Assembly (NCBI GenBank): GCA_039984955.1
Contig: JBDWTN010000007.1
Location: forward strand, 2,302,501-2,366,500
Reading direction: 5' to 3'
Origin: Marinobacter alexandrii
GTDB lineage: Bacteria > Bacteroidota > Bacteroidia > Cytophagales > Cyclobacteriaceae
Length of the DNA stretch: 64,000 nucleotides
Shown: positions 1-8,581 of the stretch, piece after piece
Layout of the letters: every line of letters starts with the position of its first letter
Position numbering within the stretch: position 1 is the first letter of the stretch
Program-made: the position numbers and the translations under genes
The notes under the pieces: model-generated
What the model was told of the DNA's origin: nothing
Seen by the model: only the letters and a program-made list of their open reading frames with translations
Databases searched by the model: none

Positions 1-929
1 TACAAGCTATACTTTCCCAAGATCCGGATATTACTCATCTATCAGGATCAAGCCATCACTTAGGAAATTCACGTGGATTACAAGTCGTATGGGATGAAAA
101 TCGGGAATATGAAGTATCAGAACTAGCAGTAGACGCGAATTACTTTGAGACAATGGGGCTTTCCATAATAGAAGGAAGTGGTTTCGATGCTGGTACAAAT
201 ACTGATCAACGTTCAATTATTATTAATGAACTTCTTGTTGAAAACCTCGAAATCGATACACCAATTGGTTACCAATTAAAGATTGATAGTGTCAATTACA
301 CAATAGTTGGTGTAGTCAAAAACTTTCATTTTAATAATTTCTATTATGAAAATGAACCATCAATTTTCACAAAAGCAAAAGGAGAAAATTATCGATTTCT
401 GACTGTCCGATCTCTAGCAGGAAAAGAAGAAAAAGTCTATCAAAATATGCGCAAGCAATGGGCTGAACTCTTTCCAGAAACTCCCTTTAGGGGTGGCTAT
501 CAAGAAGATATCTGGGGAACCTTTTATGAGGAATTAGATATCCAAAGGGTATTCACAAGAAACATTGCATACATTTTCATCATTCTTACAGGACTTGGCT
601 TATATGGTTTGGTGTCTCTAAATGTGGCTGGGAGAATCAGAGAATTCAGTGTTAGAAAAACCTTAGGTGCAGGGGCGAAGCACATAGCATACGGCATCAT
701 TAAGCAGTATATTTTGCTTGCTACCGTTGCATTACTTTTTGGAGCTCCTATTTCTTATGTTTTGGCAAAAGCCAACCTCGACATGATGTATCCAGACCCA
801 AGACCATTTGGGGTTGACAGTGTATTCATAGCAGTCACAATTCTATGTTCAGTACTCATAAGTGTCATGTTAATGCAAGTAAGAAGGGTTACTAAATCGA
901 ACCCTGTGGAAGGGCTAAAAACAGAATAA
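1..929 (+). CDS. ABC transporter permease, MacB/FtsX type (C-terminal part)
   Basis: The reading frame is open from the left edge, so the N-terminus lies outside the window; the ATG at 153 is internal. The visible part starts in the second periplasmic MacB core domain. It then has the last three membrane segments of an FtsX domain (about positions 560-630, 690-770 and 820-880) and ends with the usual NPVEGLKTE-type tail. Family members act in the inner membrane with a separate ATPase, usually in export of peptides or lipids or in envelope stress responses. No ATPase gene is visible nearby. It resembles the full-length permease at 3136-5721 and is probably a paralogue. Confidence 0.9.
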   Translation, partial: QAILSQDPDITHLSGSSHHLGNSRGLQVVWDENREYEVSELAVDANYFETMGLSIIEGSGFDAGTNTDQRSIIINELLVENLEIDTPIGYQLKIDSVNYTIVGVVKNFHFNNFYYENEPSIFTKAKGENYRFLTVRSLAGKEEKVYQNMRKQWAELFPETPFRGGYQEDIWGTFYEELDIQRVFTRNIAYIFIILTGLGLYGLVSLNVAGRIREFSVRKTLGAGAKHIAYGIIKQYILLATVALLFGAPISYVLAKANLDMMYPDPRPFGVDSVFIAVTILCSVLISVMLMQVRRVTKSNPVEGLKTE

Positions 930-935
930 ATACAA

Positions 936-1460
936 ATGGAATTTAAATTGAATACCAAGCTTCATCGCTATGGTTTTGTGCTCTTCACGTTATATGCTTG
1001 GGTACTTATAGCCTGGGATTATTTTCACGATGGAGTTTCCACTCATTACCTATTACATGATGAAAACATGCCGGGGATTTCCAATTGGTGGGGCGCACTG
1101 ATTATCCCAGTTCTGTCATACATGACACTTTCTCGAATACAAAAAAGGCAAAATGAATATCCCTCTGAATCTAATAGGAAGATCTTTATTAGATTCATTT
1201 TGTCACTTGTTTTTGCTTCCGCACTTTCAATTTCCTTCTTTTATAGCCCAGAGTTGATTGATTATGGCATGATTGCCATATTTGTTATATCATTTGGAAT
1301 TCCTCTATATAAAAGTGAGTACTTACTTGGGTTTGTCATCGGTGCGATGTTCGCCTTCGGAGCTTTCATTCCGACTTTGGCTGGCTTGATTTTAATAGGC
1401 ATTTATTTCCTGTTCTATACTATTGGGAAAAAGAGTTTAACGCTAATATTTAAAAAGTAA
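936..1460 (+). CDS. Hypothetical multi-pass membrane protein
   Basis: This 174-residue protein has about five hydrophobic segments and no recognised domain. It begins 6 bp after the preceding permease stop and probably shares its transcript. The first segment (about residues 11-27) is followed by a short polar loop rich in His, Asp and Glu; the last segments are Gly/Phe-rich and end in a basic tail. I cannot assign a function. Codon use looks like that of its neighbours, and the ORF is intact. Confidence 0.7.
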   Translation: MEFKLNTKLHRYGFVLFTLYAWVLIAWDYFHDGVSTHYLLHDENMPGISNWWGALIIPVLSYMTLSRIQKRQNEYPSESNRKIFIRFILSLVFASALSISFFYSPELIDYGMIAIFVISFGIPLYKSEYLLGFVIGAMFAFGAFIPTLAGLILIGIYFLFYTIGKKSLTLIFKK

Positions 1461-1530
1461 TCATAGTGTAACTGTAATCTGATATTTAGAAAATTTATAA
1501 AATAAAATTGAGTAAAATTTAAAAAGTGAT

Positions 1531-1950
1531 ATGTTGGAGAACCCCAAATTGAACATCAAAATTAAGCTTTCGGCTTTATGGACATCAGTAGTATTCTGCT
1601 ATTTATATGGCGATTATTTTGAATTATACGTGCCAGAAAAAGTTGATAGTCTTATAACGGGAGTCAACGTATTGGACAGTCCAACCAAGTTACTAATTGC
1701 CTCAATAATCTTAGCAATTCCCTCTCTAATGATTGCTTTATCAATTCTACTGAACCCAAAAGTGAATAGATTTCTAAATGTATTTTTTGGAATTGTATTT
1801 ACATTGATGATGGTATTCATAGGTACCAATTCCCTAACTCCTTGGTATAGTTTTTATGTATTCTTCGCATTTCTTGAAAGCGTGATAACCTTTTCAATAG
1901 TGTTTCTAGCCTGGAACTGGCCTAAGCAAGTAATAAATTCAGACGGATAG
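1531..1950 (+). CDS. DUF6326-like small membrane protein
   Basis: This 139-residue protein has four predicted membrane helices. Its N-terminus (NIKIKLSALWTSVVFCYLYG, about residues 7-26) and the following YFELYVPEKV segment match my memory of the DUF6326 family of uncharacterised four-helix proteins. The function of that family is unknown. The gene stops 2 bp before the DUF4386 gene, so the two are probably translated from one message. A 70-bp AT-rich gap precedes it and may hold a promoter, though no clear -7 element was picked out. Confidence 0.75.
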   Translation: MLENPKLNIKIKLSALWTSVVFCYLYGDYFELYVPEKVDSLITGVNVLDSPTKLLIASIILAIPSLMIALSILLNPKVNRFLNVFFGIVFTLMMVFIGTNSLTPWYSFYVFFAFLESVITFSIVFLAWNWPKQVINSDG

Positions 1951-1952
1951 AT

Positions 1953-2672
1953 ATGACATCAAGAAATAAAAATGCTAGACTAGCAGGAATACTATACTTA
2001 ATACTAATAATAGGTGGAATTATAAGTCTTGCATACATTCCTTCCCAGCTAATAGTCCGTGAAAGTGAATCTAAAACATTTGAGAACATAACAAATTCTG
2101 AACTGTTGTTCCGCTTGGGAATAGTAAGTGGTATTATCACTTTTCTTATCTATATACTTCTACCATTGGTTTTGTATAAGCTATTAAATCAAGTAAATAA
2201 GGCTTATGCAAGTCTTATGGTAATATTTGCACTGATAAGCGTTCCAATCTTTTTTGTTAATATTTTGAATAAATTTTCAGTTTTAACACTGATCAATAAA
2301 AAATCTTTTTTGCAAAAGATGGGGGAAGTTGAACTTCAAACACAAGTGATGTTTCATATTGACAGTTACAATAATGGACTTGAATTATCACAAATATTTT
2401 GGGGACTCTGGCTATTTCCTTTTGGCTATTTGGTTTATAAATCAGGTTTCCTACCAAAAATCCTTGGAATACTCTTAATGGCGGGCTGTTTTGGCTATTT
2501 AATTACTTTTTTTGGAAGTTTTCTATACCCAGATTTCAACGAGACAATTCTATCCAATATTGCTGGATATCCTGCGCCTCTTGGCGAAATCGGGATTTGT
2601 TTATGGCTTTTAATAATGGGAACAAATAGATTAAGAGGAAATAAAAAATTGGAGATCAAACAACACGAATAG
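1953..2672 (+). CDS. DUF4386 family membrane protein
   Basis: The 239-residue product has about six membrane helices. It opens with a short basic leader and the NARLAGILYLILIIGG segment typical of DUF4386. The family is uncharacterised and common in Bacteroidota and Actinobacteria, often near small membrane proteins or regulators. The start at 1953 follows the previous stop by 2 bp, supporting coupling with the DUF6326-like gene. The conserved internal segment with a FWGLWLFPFGYLVYKSGFLP-like motif (about residues 149-168) also fits the family. Function is not known. Confidence 0.8.
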   Translation: MTSRNKNARLAGILYLILIIGGIISLAYIPSQLIVRESESKTFENITNSELLFRLGIVSGIITFLIYILLPLVLYKLLNQVNKAYASLMVIFALISVPIFFVNILNKFSVLTLINKKSFLQKMGEVELQTQVMFHIDSYNNGLELSQIFWGLWLFPFGYLVYKSGFLPKILGILLMAGCFGYLITFFGSFLYPDFNETILSNIAGYPAPLGEIGICLWLLIMGTNRLRGNKKLEIKQHE

Positions 2673-2737
2673 AAGATCTTTTTCCTTACCTATTTAAGCT
2701 TGATCAAAGTAAAGTATCTGGATCAAATGAATATTTA

Positions 2738-2794
2738 TTCTATAAAGTAGAACATATTATTTTTGCTTCCGTATATTTGTTCTATTAAATAGAA
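2738..2794. promoter_or_regulatory. Paired PadR operator candidates and -7 box
   Basis: TTCTATTAAATAGAA (2780-2794) is a perfect 15-bp palindrome with a central A. A second, imperfect copy, TTCTATAAAGTAGAA, lies at 2738-2752, exactly 42 bp upstream. A TATATTTG element matching the Bacteroidota -7 consensus TAnnTTTG sits at 2772-2779, directly before the second palindrome. No matching -33 box was found. The arrangement suggests autorepression by the PadR protein whose ATG is at 2801. Confidence 0.55.
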
Positions 2795-2800
2795 TAAATC

Positions 2801-3133
2801 ATGTCGAAAGATCATTTAGGCGAACTAGAAGAGTTGATTTTACTGATCATTGTGATGCTAAAGGAGGAGGCTTACGGTCTAGCTATTAGAAAGGCGCTCA
2901 AGGATCAGGCAAATCGGAATGTAACTATTGGAGCAATACACGCTACAGTAAATCGCTTGGAAAGCAAGGGGTTTATCGGATCGAGCATGGGTGGAGCTAC
3001 CGAAGAACGTGGTGGAAGGCGTAAGCGAATATTTACCATTACGGCCTCCGGAAAAAACGTACTCCAAAAGAGCCGTGATGTCAAAGTAAATCTTTGGCAG
3101 CAAATTCCTGAACTATCAATTGAAAACTCATAG
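2801..3133 (+). CDS. PadR family transcriptional regulator
   Basis: This 110-residue winged-helix protein has the PadR architecture. Its N-terminal helix reads LGELEELILLIIVMLKEEAYG. The recognition region has AIHATVNRLESKGFI (about residues 46-60), and the wing holds GGRRKRIFTITASGK. It is the short PadR subtype found in Bacteroidota next to orphan MacB-like permeases. The permease at 3136 starts 2 bp after its stop, so the two form an operon. It is probably a small-molecule-responsive repressor of that operon. The effector is unknown. Confidence 0.93.
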   Translation: MSKDHLGELEELILLIIVMLKEEAYGLAIRKALKDQANRNVTIGAIHATVNRLESKGFIGSSMGGATEERGGRRKRIFTITASGKNVLQKSRDVKVNLWQQIPELSIENS

Positions 3134-3135
3134 CG

Positions 3136-5721
3136 ATGGCAGCTTCAAGACCTCCCAAATTTGCAGATCGGCTCCTAGGTTGGTTTATCAAAGGTGATGT
3201 GCTGGAAGAGGCACTTGGCGACCTGTATGAGTACCATGATGAGATGGAAGGACGGTCTTCATGGAAAAGAAAACTGTTCTACTGGTTTCATGTATTTCAG
3301 TTTCTCAGACCTCAACTAGTCAAGTCATTGATGCCTAAAAATCAACGCTTTTTCTGGGAAATGATAAACTTTAACTCCAAAATAGCACTTAGAACATTGC
3401 TAAATAATAAGTTGGTATCGATCACAAGTATGACCTGTCTCATATTAGGATCCCTTTGCTTTCAGCTTATTTATACTTGGTTTTACAATGAATTGAGTAC
3501 CGATAAGTTCCACACCAAAATAGATCGGGTTTACATGGGTGTGGCACGTACAAACCCCATGGCAGATCTAGCCCCAGTCAGTCTTCAAGCATTCTTTAAC
3601 CTGGATTATGATCAATTTCCGGAAATAGAAAATAAACTAGTGCTGCATGTCTACAGAAAAGATGAAATAAAATTTATTGCCGGCCAGCGAGAGTTTACAG
3701 GAAAAGGACTCATTACAGATAGCACATTCTTTGACTTCTTTGATTTCAAGATATCCCAAGGAACCAAGAATTTAACAGATCCTTCTGGTATTATCATTAC
3801 TCAATCATTTGCCAATCGAGTTTTCGGAAAAACCAATCCAATTGGGAAATCGGTAAAAATTAGATGCGATCAGGAAGGTACTTACAAGATTGTTGGTGTT
3901 CTGGATAAAATCCCATCCAATAGCTCTATCTATTTTGACTTTATTGTTCCAAAACATTCTCAGCAATTTTGGAGAAGAATACCCCTAGATTTAATATTGA
4001 CCTCTCCTCATTTTGATTACACTGCTTTCAATAAAAAAGTGGCATTTATGGGAAGAGAATCCGTTGATCGATTTCCAGAGAGTTTGTTGAGTGTGGTTCC
4101 TTTTACGGATCTATATTTTGAAAAAACGGCAGAATCTATCTTACTCAATAAGTATGGTAGTAAGGACAGTGTCTACACCATGATTTTTATAGCCATAATG
4201 ATCTGGGTAATTACGCTATTAGGGTTCAATAACCTTCAATCTACCTTACAATTATCTTCAGCAAAAAAGCATGGCATTAAGCAAATCATCGGAGCAACAA
4301 AAGGAGCACTGATCAATGAAATAGTTTTAATGAGATTTTATATGCTGCTGATTGGAGTACTAGTCTCATTCTTTCTTTTTCAATTTATTTTCCCATACTA
4401 CAGTGCCTTCATGGAGTTTGAAATCGATCATGTTTTGACCGATGATTTCTTATCCATTTTGGGCGTTTCCTCACTCTTTTTGATTATTTCAACAATTATT
4501 TCTGTTCTTCAAATCAATGGCATCAAAGCAGATCAAGCAGTTACTAATACAACTAATTTGTTTAGAATCTCTAAACTGCAACGCGGACTTGTGATTACGC
4601 AATATGCAATCACAATCATATTGATGATTACCACTTCGGTGGTTTTTATCCAGTATAACTACATGTCCAATAAAGATCCTGGAGTTAAAGTTGATGATAT
4701 TGTTAGCGTAGATTTTTTTGAAATCCAAAGCAGAAACTTGAGTGAAGATCAGCTAAGAAGCTTTGATTTTGTGCAAAATTCTTTAAGCCAAAGTACACTA
4801 GTAAAAAATTACTCGCAGGGAGATATGCCCATTGGTTCTAAAGTCAAAGTATCCTCTTGGAGCAGAGTAGGAGAAGGATTTGATTATGCAAGTGAGAATA
4901 TCATGACCGTTGATACGGGATATGATCAGCTTTTAGGACTAAAGCTGATTGAAGGTCGTTTTTTCTCTGACTCTCTAGATCAACCCCGCCAACAAAAGGT
5001 TGTCATCAATAATGCAGCAAAAAAATATTGGCAGATAGATAATATTCAAAATGCAAAACTCTCTAGTAATACAAGTGGAAGACAAGAATATGAATTTGAT
5101 ATAATTGGAGTAGTTGAAGACTTCCACTACGAACATCTATCAAATAAGATAAAACCGTTAGTTCTTCGATACAGACCATATCCTGATGAGAGCTTTCTCA
5201 TTGAGTTGGTGGAAGGCAGAGAAAAAGAAGGTCTGAATTTTATTGAGGACCTATTTAAAGAAGTGAATCCAATAGGAGGTTTTGACTACCAACTATTATC
5301 GAGTGAGGTTGAAGAACAGTACCTATCTGAAAAGAGGTTGAGAAAAGTATACTTTTCGTTTACACTTGTTGCTCTAGTGCTATCCAGTATCTGTTTATTA
5401 GCATTTTCTTTCTACGAAGCTAATAGAAGAACAAAAGAGGTAGGCATCAGGAAAGTAAATGGTGCCACAGCGAAAGATGTATTTGGCCTGCTCAGTTTTT
5501 CATTCATGAAAATCATACTTCTGGCCATCTTGATTGCAGCTCCATTTAGCTGGTACTTTATCCAAAAATGGATGGATAGATTTGCTTATAGAGCAGCTAT
5601 TGATTGGTGGGTTTACCTTTTGGTGTGCTTATTCGCAATTTTAACCGCACTAGTTGTCACCATGTGGCAGACAATCAGTGTAGCCAAAAAGAACCCAATC
5701 CATAGTCTTAGATACGAATAG
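3136..5721 (+). CDS. ABC transporter permease with N-terminal permease-prefix domain
   Basis: The protein is 861 residues. Residues about 1-75 form the prefix domain seen in PadR-linked permeases (PPKFADRLLGWFIKGD, then LGDLYEYHDEM). Two MacB core/FtsX repeats follow: a first membrane helix near 95-115, a periplasmic domain, three helices around 345-465, a second periplasmic domain about 515-720, and final helices about 735-855. The C-terminus is NPIHSLRYE. Known relatives are inner-membrane mechanotransmission-type permeases that need an ATPase subunit. None is encoded here, so it must borrow one or work without one. PadR control is inferred from coupling with the upstream gene. Confidence 0.92.
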   Translation: MAASRPPKFADRLLGWFIKGDVLEEALGDLYEYHDEMEGRSSWKRKLFYWFHVFQFLRPQLVKSLMPKNQRFFWEMINFNSKIALRTLLNNKLVSITSMTCLILGSLCFQLIYTWFYNELSTDKFHTKIDRVYMGVARTNPMADLAPVSLQAFFNLDYDQFPEIENKLVLHVYRKDEIKFIAGQREFTGKGLITDSTFFDFFDFKISQGTKNLTDPSGIIITQSFANRVFGKTNPIGKSVKIRCDQEGTYKIVGVLDKIPSNSSIYFDFIVPKHSQQFWRRIPLDLILTSPHFDYTAFNKKVAFMGRESVDRFPESLLSVVPFTDLYFEKTAESILLNKYGSKDSVYTMIFIAIMIWVITLLGFNNLQSTLQLSSAKKHGIKQIIGATKGALINEIVLMRFYMLLIGVLVSFFLFQFIFPYYSAFMEFEIDHVLTDDFLSILGVSSLFLIISTIISVLQINGIKADQAVTNTTNLFRISKLQRGLVITQYAITIILMITTSVVFIQYNYMSNKDPGVKVDDIVSVDFFEIQSRNLSEDQLRSFDFVQNSLSQSTLVKNYSQGDMPIGSKVKVSSWSRVGEGFDYASENIMTVDTGYDQLLGLKLIEGRFFSDSLDQPRQQKVVINNAAKKYWQIDNIQNAKLSSNTSGRQEYEFDIIGVVEDFHYEHLSNKIKPLVLRYRPYPDESFLIELVEGREKEGLNFIEDLFKEVNPIGGFDYQLLSSEVEEQYLSEKRLRKVYFSFTLVALVLSSICLLAFSFYEANRRTKEVGIRKVNGATAKDVFGLLSFSFMKIILLAILIAAPFSWYFIQKWMDRFAYRAAIDWWVYLLVCLFAILTALVVTMWQTISVAKKNPIHSLRYE

Positions 5722-5739
5722 AATTTTAATCAATACCTT

Positions 5740-7014
5740 ATGAAATCAAGAATTACACTTTTAGTGCTGTTTATAGTTGGCACTGCTTTGCAGAGTTATG
5801 CTCAATCGAATCAAAAGTATTTCCGACAAATATCATACAATCATGTGTCCCCGCATGTAGAGATAAGAGGGATTTATGAAATAGAAAAAGAAGAATCGGT
5901 AGATGAATCCCACTATATTTTTTCCTATGATGACGAAAGAAGGCTAGTAGAGATCGTAAATAATCACTATGCTACGGAGAGGCGTCATCCTCTCACCACT
6001 TTAGGAGCTTATAAAACAGTTGTTGAATACAGCTCTAACAAGCAGACCTGGACCTATTTTGACAAAAATGGAAACGCCATAGAAAATGATCGCCAAGTTT
6101 TTAAAGAGGAATTTCTTATAGATAAAAGAGGCTTCAGATATGAGTTGAATTTTTATGATGCTGCTGATCAACCTATGGAAAGCATGTGGAAGATTTCGAA
6201 GTACACATGGAAGAAACATAAAAATCTGGTGATTGAAAAACGATTCAATGTCAATGGTGATGAAGTGAATGTCTCCCCATATTTCCCTTTTGGAACCTCA
6301 GGAATAGAGTATACAAAAAAGGGCTATCCAAAAGCTCATCACAATCTGGATGATGAGCTTAACATTGTGAATAATGTGCATGGCCTGGCAAGCTATAAAG
6401 ATGAGTATGATGAATTTGGCAATCATAAGAAATGGTCATACTATGATGCCTCGGATAAATTGATTAAAAATCAATGGGGGTATGCTTACGCAATAAAAGA
6501 GTACGACAATAAAGGGAATCTCTTAAACTGGAATACCTATGATGAAAATGATGAATTGATGCAAGAGAGAAAGATGGTTACCAATGTGAAAGTCCAGATT
6601 CCAAAACCGGCAACTAAGGACGATTCGCTTGAAATTGAAACGGTATCTAAAGGCTATTTAGAATCACTTCAAAACCTTGATTCCGTTCAGATGAAAAGGG
6701 TAATGCATCAGCAATTAGCCAAGAGGACGATAGCGTACGATCGAAGAATGCAAACGGAGAACATAAGGGAAACATCTTACGATCAGATGGTGGAGTTCTC
6801 TAAATCATGGAATAAAAGTGGAAATAGATTTCCATTCAACCCTTCCAATAAAGCGATTATTCTTGATGTTTACGATCGAATTGCTACAGTAAAGCTAGTA
6901 TCCGATAATTGGATTGAATACTTGCACCTCACTAAAATTGAAGGCGAATGGAAGATCACTAATCTATTATGGCAACATAAAAATATAAATGCATATTCCA
7001 ATTTTGGAAAATAA
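5740..7014 (+). CDS. Secreted protein with YD-like repeats and lumazine-binding-like C-domain
   Basis: A cleavable signal peptide is seen at residues 1-21, ending in SYAQ. The central part (about 60-290) holds irregular repeats such as YDEFGNHKKWSYYDASDKL and YDNKGNLLNWNTYDENDEL, which resemble antigen-type YD or MORN-like strands. The last 120 residues (about 300-424) resemble the NTF2-like 'putative lumazine-binding' family, with DSLEIETVSKGYLESLQNLD at the start and WKITNLLWQHK at the end. It starts 18 bp after the permease and is likely co-transcribed. The function is unknown. It may be a periplasmic or surface partner of the transporter. Confidence 0.75.
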   Translation: MKSRITLLVLFIVGTALQSYAQSNQKYFRQISYNHVSPHVEIRGIYEIEKEESVDESHYIFSYDDERRLVEIVNNHYATERRHPLTTLGAYKTVVEYSSNKQTWTYFDKNGNAIENDRQVFKEEFLIDKRGFRYELNFYDAADQPMESMWKISKYTWKKHKNLVIEKRFNVNGDEVNVSPYFPFGTSGIEYTKKGYPKAHHNLDDELNIVNNVHGLASYKDEYDEFGNHKKWSYYDASDKLIKNQWGYAYAIKEYDNKGNLLNWNTYDENDELMQERKMVTNVKVQIPKPATKDDSLEIETVSKGYLESLQNLDSVQMKRVMHQQLAKRTIAYDRRMQTENIRETSYDQMVEFSKSWNKSGNRFPFNPSNKAIILDVYDRIATVKLVSDNWIEYLHLTKIEGEWKITNLLWQHKNINAYSNFGK

Positions 7015-7020
7015 CAATAA

Positions 7021-7090
7021 TGTAAAATAAACTTTACATTTAGTAAAACATTTTTAACTTACTGTTCGTAATACTTTACATTGAGTAAAG
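7021..7090. promoter_or_regulatory. Duplicated palindromic operator, probable XRE target
   Basis: CTTTACATTGAGTAAAG is an inverted repeat with 6-bp arms, part of ACTTTACATTGAGTAAAG at 7073-7090. A copy, ACTTTACATTTAGTAAAA, lies at 7031-7048, matching 16 of 18 bases and offset by exactly 42 bp. A further half-site, TGTAAA at 7021-7026, forms an inverted repeat with TTTACA at 7033-7038. The set precedes the 7118 membrane protein/7561 XRE operon. It is the natural candidate for autoregulation by that XRE protein. Confidence 0.6.
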
Positions 7091-7117
7091 AAAAACGTAC
7101 AACTACTACTGTTAAAA

Positions 7118-7564
7118 ATGGACTATCACGAAAGAAAAAGTATTGTTAACATGCTCAGTACAGTCATAGTACTGGGCATTTATTATTGGTCCGTATTTGA
7201 GCGCTTCAGCAGTGAGGTTATGAATACAGATGAGCAGCTACAGTTTTGGGCTAAAGCAATTTTAATTGCCATCCCAATTTCCATCGCTGCTAAAATTGTG
7301 GTGATGATCATTTTTGCCATCGGCGATTATGTAATCACGAAGGAAAAGATCCCATGTTTTGAGGATGAAAGAGATAAGCTTATTGAATTGAAATCAACTC
7401 GAAATTCTTACTTTATTTTCGGGGCAGGATTCTTCATCGCACTTGTTGTTCTCGCTTTTGGCTACCCTCCAAAGTATATGTTTATCTCCCTGATTTTAGC
7501 TGGAGTAGGATCTGAAATTTTCGATAATCTTTCTAAACTTTATTATCACAGAAAGGGCGTATGA
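7118..7564 (+). CDS. DUF2178-like membrane protein paired with HTH regulator
   Basis: This 148-residue protein has four predicted membrane helices (about 9-26, 45-69, 98-117 and 121-135). A cytoplasmic loop between helices two and three carries DERDKLIELKSTRN. This layout, with the acidic DERD loop, resembles DUF2178-type proteins that are habitually encoded just before a small XRE regulator. Its stop overlaps the regulator start by 4 bp (ATGA), so the two are translationally coupled. By analogy it could sequester or sense for the regulator. That role is inferred and not shown by the sequence. Confidence 0.75.
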   Translation: MDYHERKSIVNMLSTVIVLGIYYWSVFERFSSEVMNTDEQLQFWAKAILIAIPISIAAKIVVMIIFAIGDYVITKEKIPCFEDERDKLIELKSTRNSYFIFGAGFFIALVVLAFGYPPKYMFISLILAGVGSEIFDNLSKLYYHRKGV

Positions 7565-7788
7565 AAAAGAGTCAGCATAGCGTCACCAATAACATCCGTA
7601 AGCTCAGGTTTGAGCACGATGAAATGACTCAGCAACAGCTCGCTGATTCAGTCAAAGTAACAAGACAAACCATAGTGGCTATTGAAAAAGAAAAGTATTC
7701 TCCATCACTTGAATTAGCCTTTAAGATCGCTCACCTATTTAATACTCCGCTAGAAGAAGTCTTCTCATTTACACCAGCTAAAGATTAA
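7561..7788 (+). CDS. XRE-family helix-turn-helix transcriptional regulator
   Basis: The protein is 75 residues and is essentially one Cro/CI-type HTH domain. The helices run through NIRKLRFEHDEMTQQQLADS, VTRQTIVAIEKEKYSPSLEL and AFKIAHLFNTPLEEVF. This is the YozG/SdpR-neighbour type of stand-alone regulator found with small membrane proteins. It overlaps the 7118 gene by 4 bp. The paired palindromes at 7031-7090 are its likely operator. Confidence 0.93.
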   Translation: MKKSQHSVTNNIRKLRFEHDEMTQQQLADSVKVTRQTIVAIEKEKYSPSLELAFKIAHLFNTPLEEVFSFTPAKD

Positions 7789-7793
7789 ATCCA

Positions 7794-8012
7794 ATGAAAT
7801 TATTTATTCTTAAAACAGACATAAAATCGAAAAGGCAATTGAACAGGCTTAAGCCTATTTTTCAACAAAATGAGCACATTTTTCGATGGTCCATAGACTT
7901 AGATGATATTGACAAAGTATTAAAAGTAGAGACTAATGAAGATTCTAAACAAAATGAGATGATTCAGCTGGTTCGAGATCAAGGTATTTATTGCGAAGAG
8001 CTACCAGACTAG
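7794..8012 (+). CDS. Small conserved hypothetical protein
   Basis: This 72-residue soluble protein starts 5 bp after the XRE gene and ends 2 bp before the cyclo-ligase ATG. Its pattern is a beta strand (KLFILKTDI), a helix (SKRQLNRLKPIFQQN), a strand with IDLDDIDKVLKVET and a second helix. This suggests a ferredoxin-like beta-alpha-beta fold similar in size to HMA-type domains, but no metal-binding CxxC is present. I do not recognise a characterised family. Tight packing and good codon use argue that it is real. Confidence 0.7.
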   Translation: MKLFILKTDIKSKRQLNRLKPIFQQNEHIFRWSIDLDDIDKVLKVETNEDSKQNEMIQLVRDQGIYCEELPD

Positions 8013-8014
8013 CG

Positions 8015-8581
8015 ATGATTAGCAAATCCTACCTTCGTAAAGTAATCCTGCAGTATCGAGTGCTTACCGATGGACTCATGTACGACCAGCGGAATGAGCA
8101 ATTGTGTAGAGCTATTTTTGAATTTATAGAGTCTAAAAACATCAAGAAACTGCATACTTTTTTATCAATCGAAAAGAACAAAGAACCTGACATTTCACCA
8201 CTTTTTAAAAGCTTTTGGAAGGAGGGAAAACAAGTAATTGTCTCAAAAACAGATTTTATGTTTAAGCAGATGCGACACTATCATCTAGATGAGAAAACAG
8301 ATTTGGTAGTAAACAAAAAGGGCATACCTGAACCCTCAGATGCCGAGGAAACATCGCTTGAAGATTTAGACATAATTTTTGTTCCGCTTCTACTTTCGGA
8401 TAGACTAGGTTACCGTATCGGATATGGTGGTGGATATTATGATCGATTGCTCGGAGAAACAAAAGCATTAAAAGTGGGGTTATCCTTATCACCTCCTGTT
8501 GACAGAATTATTCAAACAGAAAAATGGGATGTACCTTTGGATTACTTAATAACACCTTTTAAAACTTACCAATATGGCTAA
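8015..8581 (+). CDS. 5-formyltetrahydrofolate cyclo-ligase
   Basis: The enzyme converts 5-formyl-THF to 5,10-methenyl-THF using ATP. The family signature is clear. RLGYRIGYGGGYYDRLL (about residues 132-148) is the substrate- and phosphate-binding glycine motif, and IFVPLLLSD precedes it. An EPSDAEE segment corresponds to the usual PEP strand, and WDVPLDYLITP closes the fold. The start at ATG 8015 was chosen because an in-frame TTG at 7991 would overlap the preceding gene; it gives 188 residues, normal for the family. It overlaps tpx by 8 bp. Confidence 0.93.
   Translation: MISKSYLRKVILQYRVLTDGLMYDQRNEQLCRAIFEFIESKNIKKLHTFLSIEKNKEPDISPLFKSFWKEGKQVIVSKTDFMFKQMRHYHLDEKTDLVVNKKGIPEPSDAEETSLEDLDIIFVPLLLSDRLGYRIGYGGGYYDRLLGETKALKVGLSLSPPVDRIIQTEKWDVPLDYLITPFKTYQYG

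Noticed and set aside
7991-8014. TTG start for the cyclo-ligase
   Set aside because: It would overlap the previous gene and add residues not typical of the family; ATG 8015 is better.
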